DNA of 64,000 nt from positions 24,070,304 to 24,134,303 of the forward strand of contig OV121090.1 of the NCBI GenBank assembly GCA_921293015.1, written 5' to 3'. The translations under genes and the position numbers were made by a program. Position 1 is the first letter of the stretch, and every line of letters starts with the position of its first letter. Below, one piece after another: positions 1 to 14,129 of the stretch. The notes below the pieces were generated by a model that was not told the origin of the DNA, ran no database searches, and saw nothing but the letters and a program-made list of their open reading frames with translations. Source of the stretch: Phorcus lineatus. Taxonomy: Eukaryota > Mollusca > Gastropoda > Trochida > Trochidae.

Positions 1-207
1 TACTCATTCTAAAATTTCATTTGAAGTAGCGCAACTTCAAGTGTTCGTCTTTTTGAACAATCATAACAGTATCATGTTTTACACATTTATAGACAGATTG
101 CGCAATCATACACATGTGAATAAAATGTATTTGGGAGGGGTTGTTTCCAGATTTTTTGTATTTCCTGATACTGTTTATCACAAATTTACAATAAACAGGA
201 CAAAAGT
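1..207. other. AT-rich sequence, nothing recognised
   Basis: No gene or repeat is supported; the short open frame here shows no coding character. Confidence 0.5.
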
Positions 208-350
208 ATCGAAAACCGGAAAATTGCGCGCGCCAATTACTTAAACGTGAATTTGAAAACTATTTTTAAGCAGACACAATGGGAAATATAGGTTGGTATT
301 GCTTAGTAGGTCATTTCACTAATATTCATGTAAATTTACAATGGAAAAGA
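208..350 (+). repeat. Dispersed repeat family C, copy 1 (diverged)
   Basis: It shares the layout tcgaaaaccgga - gcgcgcg - aaacgt(g)aatttg - gttggta - taggtca - ctaatattcatgtaaat with copies at 6512-6682, 12499-12592, 13350-13500 and 14130-14262. Non-coding. All five lie in the same orientation in the first 14.3 kb. Confidence 0.5.
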
Positions 351-3300
351 AAGAAATGTCTTAAATTAATCTAAATTTAAAAAATGGCATTTAAGAGATA
401 AAGATGCACCTTTAGATAGGCAATTTGAACTTAACTTATGTCAAGTGATATTTTTGCCATATACAAAATTCATGAAACATACTCAATGTCACTTTAATGT
501 TTCCTTACAAAGCTTTCCTGAGTAAGTGGCGTACTGTACCCATGACCTCCTGCACAATCTCCCTAAAGTGAGTACACGCCCACTATACCACGTATCTACA
601 GACGCTCACTTAGAGAGCAAATCCTTCTTAAACACCAATCTCCCTGAACATCCTCTGTCTTACATACGTGTAACGTACAGCCAGTACTGAAACGATACTC
701 CAGCTAGTCAAATACTCAGCGCTGATTCTATTTATCTGACCCTAAGGAACTAGTACTCAATTGGCCCTTCAATTCCTGCTTCCTTTAAACAGTACTTTGC
801 TGCATTTCCACTCTGATACGAGGAGCACAATAGTTAACGTAACCCAGTTCTCCAGGTTTCTCTGGTTTAAACAAATACTAACTGTTTATGATATACGATG
901 CCATATGGCTAACTCTTCATAACGTTAATCCTGCGGCATATTTCGTGATGTATGACGTAGATAAGTTTTAGGACAACGATGCATTATTAGGTGCATAGTA
1001 ATAATGCTAAACACTATTAGCATACTTAAATCTTTGATGAGTGCGGTAAATATGAGGATTGACGTGGTTAGATTTAGTGCTTACAGGTAAATTTCTAGGA
1101 AAACACAATCTTCTTCTTTGGACTTCCATACTATTGTTTAGATATACGCTGATGAGCTCCTATCATAAAAATTAGAAGCAATTATATGATTAACACAAAG
1201 TATATCAAGTTATTTATATGAAGATATGAAGGTTAACTTCTTTATTTGACTTGATGATTTTTTTGGATTCTTTCAAATCAAAGTGTTTGATGTTTAAAGA
1301 TTGGGTTATCTCAACAGTTAATACATGTTTATATCTTCATAGACAAATGGTCAAATTACAAGTATTCACTTCATCAATTATGATGGATTTTAAGGAATAC
1401 CTATATCTCCAGTAATACAAAATAACACGGTGTTAAAAGCGTTGGAACTCGTCTGTACTAAGTAAACTCTTGTTCTGTTTGAAGATAATTTGACCAGTCA
1501 CCTGCACCGAGGGGAATAGTACTCGTTGAAAGCAGTGCAGTTGACTAAGTGTGGTGCACATTCTCTGATTGAGGAACTTACTATTCGAGATCCAGATTGG
1601 CTATTCATAGTAGAGATTGATAGGCAAATTAAGGGAGATTTTCTAATTTCCTCTTAAATAATGGTAGAGCGTATGGATGTGAAATTCCCACTTCTAACCT
1701 TCCATACATGAAATACACACGTGATACAGACATGTAACCAAAAAATCATTTCAGAAGATGGGAGTGGGGGGAAAATGGAACATTTTCAAGGTCAATTTTG
1801 GTTTCTTGGGGGTTGGGTTATAGGCTAAAGGTTGACATTATAATATCATTGTCATCATTAGAATTGTTCATAACAGAGTGAGAACAACATCTGTAATAAA
1901 TGTTTCTAGGAGATTTATGATTTGTAAATGTTTATATAATCAAAAGGACGTTACATGTACATTTATATGTACCGATAAGTAAACCCGATAAGCAATAGAA
2001 GAGAAGGCCTGCTTTCTTATAACCTTTTTTAAAATGACTTTCTAACACTCTGAGTCGTAATTAATTTAACTTTGACTTCCAAATTCACAGGATGTTTGTT
2101 ATTAGATGTGTGGGTGACGCCAGTTCAATGATAAGGATTCAGGTCCAGTTCAAGGAATGAAATTTAAACCTTATATATTGACTAACATTAAACATTTCAT
2201 GGAATATGACATTTACCCACGTGTAACAATTAAACGCAAAGCAATGAAGATATGTTCAGTTATTCGAAAATGTACAGTGTGACCAATTGTAGGCTTTCCA
2301 ATCATAGCAAATCTTTGAACAGATGGAGGACCTCAGAACGTCATTTTAATATATTCACAAAAATTCTTAAATTCTTTCGGGTTTTTTTCTGGACATAAAT
2401 ATTTATGTGAGTTATGGCAATGAATCCTTAAGAAAATCATATTTGACTCTAACCTGGTACATCATTTGAATGATTGGATTTTATTCTTGATACTGACTTA
2501 CATGTACTTATATGTGAAGTTAACGATGTCTTGCAATGAACGGCATTATTTCTAATACAATATTGACTCTCTATTAAATTGTTTGTTCTTACATTATGAC
2601 GGCAATTAAAGACCTGGCCGTTTTCAAGTTTTGAATATAAGTGAATATAAATCTTTCAGATAACGTTTTGAGTGCTCCTATTTAACCGAATTCCTCTATG
2701 ATCTGAGCTTATACATGTAAGTCTCCACAAATATGTACATACTCAAGCAACCTTCAGAAGCATTGCAAATTGATTGTACCAGCTATGAAAATTCTTATCG
2801 CCAAAGAGCTGCAAGTTAAGGTTTTTAAGTGCATATTCTTACTCACAGATAATTGATCCAAGATTCCTCAAAATTAATTGAGGGGAGTTTCAGCCACCTC
2901 ATCAAAGCTGAGGCTAATGTTCACAGAGAATGGTTCATAACATCACATGTTTCTGAAAGTTTCTCGAATTCCTCATCAACAGGGGGAAAGGACACACTGT
3001 ACTCAAAAACACTTGAAAAAGCTTTTGCACTCAAAGGGTAAAAACCTAAACTTTTGTGTTTGAAACAAGCGAAAACCAATAAGGATTTTATGGTATAAGA
3101 ACCGAAAGAACAAATAAAACAATAACTTGAAAAAGGGCAATTGGAATGATTAAAAAACGTCATAATGTTAAAAAAAATCAAGTGTTTACTGTTATTTCTT
3201 TTACATTCAAATTCTCGCTTCCGATCTAGTAATAAAGTATTAATGGTACACAACATTTTTCGTACCACACGGTAGTTTTTTCAAAACTTATGACACAATA

Positions 3301-3370
3301 CACAAAGTAAACAATGGCAGAGAAAATATAAACATCGGTCGCCTTGAGATGTTTCATTATCTACCGACAG
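351..3370. other. Intergenic AT-rich stretch
   Basis: No supported gene. 530-860 is pyrimidine-rich and less AT-rich than its surroundings but has no long open frame. A 62-codon open frame (2853-3041) follows an acceptor-like ctcacag but matches no family I know. Confidence 0.5.
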
Positions 3371-3484
3371 CTCTCTCTCCTGTGCTTCTATCTCTCTCTT
3401 TCTCTATCTCGCTCACACACTACCCCTCTTTCTCTGTCTGTCTGTGTGTGTCTCTCTCTCTCCCTCACACAACCACCCTCTCTC
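3371..3484. repeat. Imperfect CT/GT-rich simple repeat
   Basis: Interrupted (CT)n with an internal (TG)n run (tctgtgtgtgtctctctctc). The frame across it is open only because the repeat avoids stops. Confidence 0.85.
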
Positions 3485-5836
3485 ATCGTACCGACATATG
3501 CTAAATGTAAACAGGTCTGTTTCGACTGCAGGTACCTACACGTGTTCGACCAGCCTCCTCTTTAACGTGTCTACATATCACTCTCAGCTACTGTGTAAGA
3601 ACTCGACGCGTTGAAGTGTTTACGACGTATTGGTTACCCTGACATACAGAGAGATTATTCGCCAGATTGTTTACTTCCTGTTTTGTTTATTTCTTGTTAC
3701 CCGATGTGTGCTTCAAACTTGCTTCAATTCTTATATATATCTACCAATACGTAATTGCCCTCGAATTCTTAATGAAAAGCACCCCGATATTCATATGAAT
3801 TATCATTAAGTGTAAACATAACATAAGCAAGATAGAAGTCTTGAAGTTACGTTGAATTATTCTAAACATGACAAATTTGGAATCATGCAATGGCGAAATG
3901 GGAAAAAGAGAACATATGGAATTAATGTAACTGTTTTCGTAGTTTTCACTATAGTTTGTAGTTTATTAAGTTAAGTACATTTTAGGATAATTTCACTATT
4001 GTTTGTTTTCAAATAAGGCCTATATACTCATATATCTGATATGCAACAAAATGATATAGATAACAAAAGCTTGTTGATACATTGTCAATGAATTTGAAAC
4101 AGGAATGTAATTATATAATGATCCATAAAAGATATAATTTTCGCGTTTTATTGAAATATTGTCATTTCCGTTTCACCATGTAGTAATTTGCACAAATCGG
4201 TTGATACCAGTTGCTTATACTTCTATATGTGGATTATTTATCTTACAAGTCAGGTTATACATGTACGGAAATAATGTTGGTTTATTATTGATATAGTAAA
4301 ACATTTTTTGTATTTGCAATGACAAGAAAGGTAATTCAATAAAACATAGAAATCCGCAGGTGTGGAGTTATTCATGCATCCGGGTCCTTCATGTCAGACT
4401 TCCCTCAAACCCTATTTTGATGATTCATCGTGAATCATTTGGATTGGTTTTTTATATCGACAGTTCCTATTGTTCGTAGACACAATGAGATAACGCCACG
4501 TGACTATAGAGACGCCTAAATCTCCAAAATTATAAACTTTATTTTCCGATCTTTCATATTTTTCAGCAAATATTTTTCATTACTGAATACATCGAGATTA
4601 TCGCAAAGGCAATTTTTGCGTGTTACAATGTCAAATGTTATGAATTACTATCATCTGTTTTTTCTTTTTTAATACTCCTGAGTTGTTTTATAAGAGAATA
4701 TTTTCTAAAGCCTAAATGCGAGTCCATGGTAGCCCCCAACAGTGCAAGTAACATTTCGTGTTGATACCGAAACCAAGAGAAAAACAATGTTTTTATCTAC
4801 ATGATACACTACCCAGATCCGGGACCACATGTGGTATGTTTCTGGCTGTGTCATTGTTATTCTGGCGACTCTAATTTCTGACCGACATTTTGGAGATTTC
4901 ATTACTTTATTCTAAAATAAAAGAGTTGACACAAAACACATGTATGATTATGAACTATAGATAGATATGAAAGAATACCAAGATACTTCCAAAAATATTA
5001 AAAAAACGCTTAATTTTTCACATTTCCTGGTTTTTTCATAATAAGCTATATCACTATGTTGATAATGTCAGTTTAGCTGCAAAATCAACATAAGAGACAT
5101 ATTTTGTAATAAAAACCTATTTACATTTATCATATTCCAGTGTTTTCAAATGATGAAAGTAGAACCTATGAAAATGTGTTCGCAATTACAAGGAAGTCAA
5201 TTTAAACACTTAGCTTCCGGTCTTCTATTTAAACAGCTACAGAACATCAGATAAGACTTGATTATGAATAATACTATGAAGAAGTTAAAGAAGTGACAAG
5301 ATCACCAGCTGATAATTGAAAGAACAGCTTCCGTAGTGAATGATTTCATCAACATTCCATCGTAGTAAGGAGCTTTTGAGAAACACTCGAGTATGTTTTT
5401 TATACCGACAAGCTTAGGCTAGCACATAATGATTATCAATAGTGTCAAGAACACGTTCCTTTCATGTCGCTTAATGAACTGTGAGCATAGATGTTCAAGC
5501 ATGATTGAAAAAGTCCTAATTACTTTGACGATCCCCTCACATTACGAGGCAGTAAATGCATACCACTCATAGTTGACAATGACTGTCTTCTAATTACATT
5601 CCAACCTCGTAAGATGGTCGGTATGCCTGTCATTATCATCGGGTGTTAATCTTTAAAGTTTATTCTTCCCTAAAGAGACGTCAATTTCTGGATTATATCT
5701 TTTTCATATTTTACTATTTGACATCAAATTCAGGCATTTTTTAGTTAACTTAACCGTGGTATTCATCAATGCAAATAGCAATTTCAGTCAGGACATTATC
5801 AGTAATAGCATAATTTCACAGAATTAAATATTTATG
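3485..5836. other. Intergenic AT-rich stretch
   Basis: No gene or repeat family recognised on either strand. Confidence 0.5.
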
Positions 5837-5984
5837 TATACGTATGTGGTGGACCATTCTCAACATTTAGGCTTATCTCTACATTCATGACCTGATGACA
5901 TAAGAGTGACGTCTTTCTTATGTCATCAGGTCATGAATGTAGAGATAAGCCTTAATGTTGAGAATGGTCCACCACATACGTATA
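5837..5984. repeat. Near-perfect inverted repeat, 69-bp arms, 10-bp spacer
   Basis: Left arm 5837-5905 and right arm 5916-5984 are reverse complements with a single mismatch (catttagg against cattaagg), separated by gtgacgtctt. Such high identity implies recent formation or gene conversion. A transcript would fold into a 69-bp hairpin. No ORF, target-site duplication or relative elsewhere in the window was noticed. Confidence 0.95.
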
Positions 5985-6511
5985 AATATATAAGAAATCT
6001 ATTTCGTTGTTGAAAAGACTTGTAAACAAGTCGAAATGCGACGGATCTAGTCATTATTCCAAGTGTCGTCTGAAGTTTATTTTTCATATACATTTATATA
6101 ACTTAGGCTGCCTTCACCCTCTTACACATATGTAGTATATAGGTTTTTCTTATTGATCTTATTTAATTTCTTTCCCCGCCAAAGCCTATTATAAGTTACG
6201 AGAATAACACGTTTAAGATAATCGTTAAGACGTCTTTAATCAGAACGAAAATGGTTTTGACATAGTATATATAGAGTATATGAGTATAAAACTCACACGT
6301 GGATGACAAGAGACGAACTGAATTGACAAGCAAACTAAGATTGACAACAAAAAGGATGACTGAAAGAGCAACTCCGTGAATTGTTGGATTCATATATGCC
6401 AAAATTAATCAATGGTGCGATTTGATCGCGAAGTATCGACTGTTACCAAAAAGACACATTTAAAAGCTTATTGTTTTTTTACAGTGACATTATGAAGGTA
6501 GAACGTCGCAA
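5985..6511. other. Intergenic AT-rich stretch
   Basis: Nothing recognised. Confidence 0.5.
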
Positions 6512-6682
6512 TTATGATCGAAAACCGGACAGTAGCGCGCGTCAAATAGTCAAACGTAATTTTGGAGACTTATCTAAAACAAGCAGGAGGGCAGTTAGGA
6601 GTTGATAGTGTTTGTTAGGTTATATAACTAGTATCCATGTATGTCGGACGTGATATCTACACCTCTGTGCATTTAAAAGGCT
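6512..6682 (+). repeat. Dispersed repeat family C, copy 2
   Basis: The best preserved copy: tcgaaaaccggacagtagcg, aaacgtaattttggagac, then gttaggttatataactagta and atatctacacctctg. The second half is nearly identical to 12499-12592. Probably a short non-autonomous element; the ends are not defined. Confidence 0.65.
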
Positions 6683-8240
6683 GTTTTTAGATTTTCATGG
6701 AAAACCAGTAATTGTCATATACATGTCTTTTGGACATGAAAAGTTAAGATGTTTTGATTTTATATCACAACATATGACATTTAGGTTCGTATCAAAGGTA
6801 AATAATATGTTATGAAAATCACGGAGTGGTTCTTTAAGCCCTGGTCGTTGACTACAACGTGCTCGGGCTTATCTGAATATGATTTTATACCATCTCTCTC
6901 TGATAACCCTTGAACCTTTAATGACATTTAGGGAAGTGACTTCGATGAATGTGACCCTTTGATATCTTGTGAGTCTTAAGGTTTTAATGGGAATGTTTAC
7001 ATTGACCAAGATTTATGGGAAAAACGTTCTGCAGAAAATGCGCCTAACGATTTTCATTTACAGTTTTATTGATTGAGATATATGGTGTACGGGTTCATAT
7101 AATGAAACTTCAACCGAAACAATTATGGAAAATGATTGATTATCAGAGTAGCTTTTATTTTGGGAAAGGTTCTATTTGCTATAATTGCATGTTCCAGATG
7201 AAGCTTTGAAAACTACTCTAAATTGTATAAGGTCTCTACATTGAAATTGATTTGTTCAGAATCTATAAAATTGTAATGAACATTAGCAAGAAATAGAAAT
7301 ACCTTAATGATTCTTTTAAGTTTTTAGAGCTGATTTTGAATTTGGTTTTTGACAGGTGACAATCTTATCAAAAGGATATCTTTTAAAAAATAATTTACAA
7401 TAAAATTTGATTGACTTGCAAAACAAAGGTTCGTTGAAAAACATCCTGCAGTTATGTAAGAAACTCAGCAAATCGAAAGAACATTTTTAGATGCTCTGCC
7501 GAAACACTTATAATCAAAAATTATATCATGATTATAAACTGTTAAACAGAACTCAATTATGATAAAATGTGGACATGACGGCTTATTTTATGGTTGATAC
7601 ACTCTTTGGAATTGCTATCAGAGTTTGGTTTTCAAAGAGAACGAAGCAGTTCGATTTATTATCCCCTTTAAAACGTTTGACAAGAAAGTCTTAATTAAAC
7701 CTTCCATGAAATCAGAGCTATTACATAATATCTTTCTGACGACAAGTTTTTGATAAACATATTAACATAATTTATCTATTTATTAACATTTGACATTTAA
7801 AGAAAATGTCAATATCAAGGTGAAAAGATTTACATTGTTGGAAAAGTTTTAGTTCGGAGGCTAATGTATAAAAAAGAGCCAAAAATCTGACCTAAATGCA
7901 CTTATTTATATTAACAAGGTAGAGCTATTATAAAAGGTAAATCCTTCATTTTGATTAACTTGGTGCTATTTATACAAACCAACCTGCAACAAACAACATA
8001 GCATAAAAGACTTAAATCAATTCCGTCAATACAACTTTTTTGCAGAAATTCAAGATTAACTACACCAAATCTAACATAACACACTGATGAGAGCTTACAA
8101 AGTGCTTGAAAAGAAAGAAAGTACAATAAATTCAAACAATATAACCTCGTGGACATAAGTCACAGAAAGTCACTAGGTGGTAACTTTTGTTCACCAAACA
8201 ACATTATGGGACAGACATTTTAAACATTCCTGAAAGAGAG
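6683..8240. other. Intergenic AT-rich stretch
   Basis: Nothing recognised on either strand. Confidence 0.5.
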
Positions 8241-8480
8241 ATTATTACCCGAGCAAGGCTGTCATATGACTTTTACGAAAGGAGTCTGGATTTTGGTATA
8301 ACCCGATCCAAAGCGTCACGGCCTGCTACAGTGACGTCACGAACAAAGGTATTATGAAGTCACAGAGGACGAAATACGGTTATTCGCTCTGAAACAATCT
8401 TTGCTTGGCAAAAGTGATATGTGCACATGTGCTCATATTGAAAATATGTCACCACTGATTATTAACCGCATGGGTAATAC
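8241..8480 (+). repeat. Dispersed repeat family A, copy 1 (internally shortened)
   Basis: Begins attattacccgag, continues tgtcatatgacttttacg, carries the CRE palindrome at 8332-8339, then gtgatatgtgcacatgtgct and ends near atgggtaata. The termini are short inverted repeats (ttattaccc / gggtaataa). Relatives are at 14901-15265, 24854-25224 and, reversed, 32134-32372. Non-coding, MITE-like. Confidence 0.75.
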
Positions 8481-10191
8481 AAGAGAATACTCACCAATAT
8501 GTCTATTTCAAAATGAATAATTTATTAATTAACATTAAAGTATTATGAAAATGATTTTCATTTTGTGTTATATACGCTTATGGGATCGTTTCCTAAAAGA
8601 GGCAAAAAAGAGAAAAAATTCATCCCCGAACTGGATTAATTGTTTTAAAACTACCACCATTTGATTCAATACGTTATCCTGGTGTGGCGGTTCGGGTGCT
8701 GCAGGGATCTGAGAGCTATGCCAGTCGAAGCTACATGAACGTCTCATATGCTTTGTTTAATGCCTACCTTAGATATTTCATTACTTCCAAAATGTCTGTG
8801 CCTTTTAAAAAATGACTCATATTTGAAAAAAACATATGACTAAAGTTTTTCACATTAAGAATATAAAATTTGTAAAAACTACCGAAAGAATAATTATTTT
8901 TGTCAGTTAAAGGTCGTAAAACATGGTTTAAAGATTTCTAAAATCATTCAGTTCTAAGATCTCAAAGCTCTGTCATAAAAGCAAGAATGGAATCTAGGAT
9001 AGCTTATTAATCATAGATATACAAAAACATTGTCTTTTAACGAGAACATACTGAGTAACATCGATGGTATGTGTTTTCAACTCGAATCCCTTTTACCAAG
9101 AAAATAAGTACTGATTCGTTGCCTCGAATAATATCCAGTTGTCGGTGATGTGCTGTAATGACAGTTGAAGCGTTACTTCAAAACAGAACCTGATTTCTCT
9201 TTATTGTCAAAAACTTTTATGGCATTCATTATTTTGAAATGTTAAGCTGTTAATTACAAATTCTAGCTCATTAGCTAACAACATCCTCACTGTCTTATTT
9301 TTTCATGAATCGTTTAAACCTTGCTTAATGACTTATTTTATTTGTTTATGACTGAAACTGAAAGGTAATTCAGGTAATAGACTATCTTTCTATTTGAATT
9401 AATATTTTATTTGTATATTCTCTCGCAAAGTAGATTGATATATTTGAATTAATACATATTCAATATATATGCTTCGCCAAGTAGATTGTTTATTAGATGG
9501 AATGTTGGCCCTTTTTAATGCCCTTTGCAATGGAGGTCCTTGTTAAAACAATTTATATATGTAAACATGGTACTTTTTTTCCGGAAAGTAAATCTTTCAA
9601 TCAAATAAAAAAAAACTAGCTATTTCACATAACTTGATTAACATTCAGTGATTCATTTTTAATAAATCTTTTTGTAAAAAATGGTTTGTGGTATTTTGAA
9701 GAATAGTTTACAACAGCAACCCGAAAATAAATCTTTGTGTCAGATAAAGATTGTAAAATCGGTTTAAAACGATTTTTAAAAATCAAACTTATTACTGCAT
9801 TAACGAATTGCAATATTGCAAATACTTTAAAATAAATATCTTTGTAAATGTCCTTTATAAAGCCAGTAATTCATTCATGCGTCGACCAAAGATCATACAT
9901 ATATTATATAGCTCAATTTTGAAAAGTATTTCATAAAATAATTTACAAGGCTAAGGGTATAATTGCATCTAAGTGCGTGATAAACATACGTTTTATACAA
10001 CAGTACATAAATTATGATAATTGAAGTACTTAAAACGAAATCTACAATTTATTTTTCCTCTTAAATTACACGTTTATTAACATCTAACGACAAACTTCTG
10101 TTCATCTGTTCATTTGTTCATCTATTCACCTTTCCGACTGTTGACCAAAATGTATGTTAAAAAGATCATATGTTATCGAATATTTACATAA
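8481..10191. other. Intergenic AT-rich stretch
   Basis: No gene. It contains a diverged tandem duplication of about 50 bp around 9391-9489 (tatttgaattaata ... aagtagattg, twice). Confidence 0.45.
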
Positions 10192-10868
10192 TTTTCTGTT
10201 TCTCCGAGTCAATGATTTTTTTAACCACGATAGAGGTCAATTGTTTATTGCATGTTAGCATCAACTTCTGTTTCTCTGAGTCAATGATTTCTTCAACCAC
10301 CATGGAGGTCAATGGTTTATTGCTTGTAAACATCATCTTCTGTTTCTCTGAGTAAATGATTTCTTCAGCCAAGATGGAGGTCAAATGTTTATTGCTTGTT
10401 AACATCATTTTCTGTTTCTCTGAGTCAATGATTTTTTTTAACCACGATGGAGGTCAAATGTTAATTGCTTGTTAACATCATCTTCTGTTTCTCTGAAAGT
10501 AAATGATTTCTTCAACCACGATGGAGGTAAATTGTTTATTACTTGTAAACATCATCTTCTGTTTCTCTGAGTAAATGATTTCTTCAGCCAAGATGGAGGT
10601 CAAATGTTTATTGCTTGTTAACATCATTTTCTATTTCTCTGAGAGTAAATGATTTCTTCAACCACGATGGAGGTCAAATGTTAATTGCTTGTTAACATTA
10701 TCTTCTGTTTCTCTGAAAGTAAATGATTTCTTCAACCACGATTGAGGTCAAATGTTAATTGCTTGTTAACATCATTTTCTATTTCTCTGAGAGTAAATGA
10801 TTTCTTCAACCACGATGGAGGTCAAATGTTTATTGAATGTTAACATCATCTTCTGTTTCTCAAAGAAA
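10192..10868. repeat. Minisatellite, about 72-bp unit, about 9 copies
   Basis: The unit begins ttctgtttctctgagt and continues aaatgatttcttcaaccacg, atggaggtcaaatg, tttattgcttgttaacatca. Unit starts at 10194, 10266, 10338, 10410, 10483 and 10557 show 72-74 bp spacing. Later units carry a 2-bp insertion (ctctgaaagt or ctctgagagt). Short open frames here are by-products. Confidence 0.95.
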
Positions 10869-11467
10869 AGTAATTTCTTTTTTTCACAGTTTCTGTCTAC
10901 TTCTACTACTCAAAACGAGACCATAGTATTTAAATCAATATTATTGGAAACTTGTTTCAAATAATATTATTGTAAATGTACTACGTTTTTTTGCAAGTAA
11001 TGTAATATGGGTCTAGGATTACAACACTTTATTGTGTGACATTACATATGATATTCATTTGAAATACGCCTACCTTTCATATATTAATTTGGTTTGTTTT
11101 AGGGGTTATTTTTAATTGTCATTGCTTCGAAAAAGGTCTTAATTCATTTACAGTTATCTGTTTTGATAGATTTACGAAAGATTTAGAAAATCAATATTAA
11201 CACTCTCGGGTAATACCGTATATTTATGCATGCAAAATTTTACCATTTGCTCATTTACATGAACAAATAAATTTATTATATGAATCTGTTTAATGGAACA
11301 TCGGTGGATTGTGTTTGCTCTTTTTTTCTGTGTTTTTCCAGGTATGACGAATGTTCTGGATAATAATCTTTAAACTGCTCCGTGAACCATGACTTACTAC
11401 AATCACAATGTATTAGTTTTGTCCTAAGCAAATCCTTGAATATCACATTGTTATATGGTCAATTCAA

Positions 11468-11470
<3 letters not shown>
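10869..11470. other. AT-rich stretch
   Basis: Nothing recognised. Confidence 0.5.

Positions 11471-11539
<69 letters not shown>
11471..11539. repeat. (AT)n microsatellite, about 69 bp
   Basis: Uninterrupted alternating A and T; likely cruciform-prone and length-variable. Confidence 0.97.
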
Positions 11540-11543
<4 letters not shown>

Positions 11544-12498
11544 ATATGATCAATTCAATATATATATATAACCAAGATGAATTATACACGGTACACGATC
11601 ATTCATTCATTAAGAATCTTATCAATCAAGGTGTTTGTTCCTACACGTCTCTAGATCTATGAAATATTTGCTGACGCACAAGGAAAATCTCGGCTAGGCA
11701 CCTACTTTGAAGAAAGCTGATATTCGTGTAGAGAAGAACAACAGTGTTTTTATCTATATTGAACGGCTATCACGATCCAACACTGCAGGGGGCATTCTGT
11801 TTTCTTAGAAAACTGTTATGAATGAGAGTAAATGTATAAAGCTGCGAGAAAAGTAGAATAAAGTTTTCTTCAACAACTGTTACGCAAGTAAAAAAATCGA
11901 TTTTGCTTATGGATAAAAGAATTCGTCGATAATATAAATCGCCGGGAATTGTGTTGGTTTTCGGAAATAAAATTGTTCGTCATGATTCAATCTCATTAAA
12001 ATGATCTCATTAAACAGGTTATATCTGCATAGTCGAACGCAATAAACTTTACTGAGGTTACCTCTTTTCGGCGCTTTCTCAGTTCTAAGGTAACCGGTGT
12101 ATAATGATGATCATTACGATTATCTTAATTTTGGAAGTCTTCTCAAGGCTAGGCAATTATAAATGATTTTATTTTGAGGACTATAGGATCGTTGCATAAA
12201 ATGACTCACATACCTTGATATTGTTTCATGACTTACTCATACATCACAGTGTAAGGTAACTTCCCACTAGCCTGTAGAACATTGTACTTACATTAGTATA
12301 GAGTGTCTTATCAAACTTATACCAAATGTGTCGAGTGACTTAAAATGATATATATAACTTCTCTTGACGGCCAGGTGGTCGCTCTAAGGAGGTGGTCTCT
12401 AATACAAGTTTGACTGTGTAACTTCTATGACGGCCAGATTCATGTCAAAGTCACGAAACTATGACGCTACGAAGTAAGGAAATCGCGATGAAACTCTG
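11540..12498. other. AT-rich stretch with a short tandem motif
   Basis: No gene. Near 12357-12440 the words taacttctcttgacggcca and taacttctatgacggccaga recur around ggtggtctctaatacaag. This looks like the end of a dispersed element, but only one short copy is visible. Confidence 0.4.
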
Positions 12499-12592
12499 AG
12501 TTAGGAGTTGATTGTGTTTGTTAGGTTATATAACTAGTATCCGTGTTTATTAGGTATATCTACACCTCTGTACATTGGTGGCTCTTTAAGCT
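12499..12592 (+). repeat. Dispersed repeat family C, copy 3 (3' half)
   Basis: gagttaggagttgatt, gttaggttatataactagta and atatctacacctctgt match 6591-6670 closely. The left half of the family unit is absent or unrecognisable. Confidence 0.65.
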
Positions 12593-13349
12593 TATTGTCT
12601 TCATTTCTGTTAATAGCATTACAAGAAAGAGTAAAAACCGAATTTATCAAATGTATTTTATTGGTTGAGAGGTTTAATTTGAGGCTGGCGCTTAACATTC
12701 TGACTATTCTATCCATTCATGTATTGACGTAGTATGAATTAGTTCAAGAAATCCCAGAGGTAAACAACAATCATTCAAACTGTATTTAGGGATGAAGCTT
12801 ATAGGTTTGTACACAAATATGTTTTTTTCCTGCAAAATACCTACAGACAGTTCGACAGTAATTAGAAAAGGTGTCGGTTTTCTAATTGAGGTCACTTTTA
12901 TATAGGACTTAGCTCGAAATAGACACAAGAAAATTATAAATTGGTAATGTTAGTTGAACATCACAAATCTTTATACATCGATGCTACGCCTATTATAAGA
13001 CATTTGAACAAATAACTGATTTATCAAAATGAGACAAAAATAAGAAAAACTGTGGGAGGTCGACTGTTAATTAAATATCCTACTTTAATGAACTGTTGCT
13101 TAGCAGAGTCGAAAGGGTAAATCTGAAAAAAATTTCAATTAAATCACCAATTGGGATTTCACTTGATTTTACAACAAAAGTGGCTATGACATGATAATGG
13201 TTTTTTTTGTAAGAAAGCTTTAAAAGAATGTGGGTGTGTAAATTTCTTATTAAATGGATCCAGAGTATGTTGTTGTGGTCAAATTTGTGTAATCTTGTAA
13301 ATGCTGTTTATTATCTAGCAAAAAGGAGTGTTAATTTAAGGCCCATTGG
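12593..13349. other. AT-rich stretch
   Basis: Nothing recognised; the small minus-strand open frames have no family resemblance. Confidence 0.45.
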
Positions 13350-13500
13350 TTCATTACAGTGACAATAAAACGGTCATGCGTCAATGAGTCAACCGTAATT
13401 TAAAAAAACAAACTTTTGAGACAGATATAAAAAATCCTTGAATTAGTAGTGTATGTAAGGTTTAATCTGTTAATGTATCCGGCAAATCTAGACATCGTAC
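13350..13500 (+). repeat. Dispersed repeat family C, copy 4 (diverged)
   Basis: ttacagtgaca, cgtcaatgagtcaaccgtaa, aacttttgagac, gtaaggtttaatctgttaat and gtatccgg follow the order seen at 6512-6682 at lower identity. Confidence 0.45.
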
Positions 13501-14129
13501 AAGGCATCAATTTTGCTCGAGTATCCTCAACACTTACAAAGATATCTCTTTTTTTCGCATTGCGATGAGCATGCAACTAAAGTGAGTTGACTTGAACTTA
13601 AGTCAGTGCAAATTTTATTAATCACCTATCAAAACCAAAGACATTTTGTGAAAGATATTATATGTAACTTTAGCCCTAGCGTCATAAGTGTCAGAAATTC
13701 TGATTTCACAAGAAATATTGGCATCATCAATGATCTTACTAGCTCACAAACACTGATGAACGGTTGAAAGGCCAGAGAAGCCTGTGGTACCAATGTTAGA
13801 AGTTAGGACGTCGAAATGGCCATTTTTGTAGCTCAGTGAAAGAAGTATTTTTAAAGACACCCCCGAATTCAACAACGACAAACATATAAAGTACCAGAAT
13901 GGGTATTGCATATAATTCCTTATTCAGTATCACGTTTTTCTGTAAAATATCAGGCAGATGAATTGACACTATCGCACTGAATCCTCTACCTCCTCACACA
14001 GCGGGCGCGACTCTGCATGTGCTGCACGCAACGGAAAATCTGTGCACGAAAAGGTCTCATATATTTGATGATCGATTGATTTGTTGTTTCTGCCATCTAC
14101 CATTTTAGTGATTTTAATTTCAGTTTAAT
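13501..14129. other. AT-rich stretch
   Basis: Nothing recognised. Confidence 0.45.

Noticed and set aside
2853..3268. 62-codon + frame and 115-codon - frame overlapping each other
   Set aside because: Neither resembles a known family; overlapping opposite frames of this length are expected in a 64-kb window.
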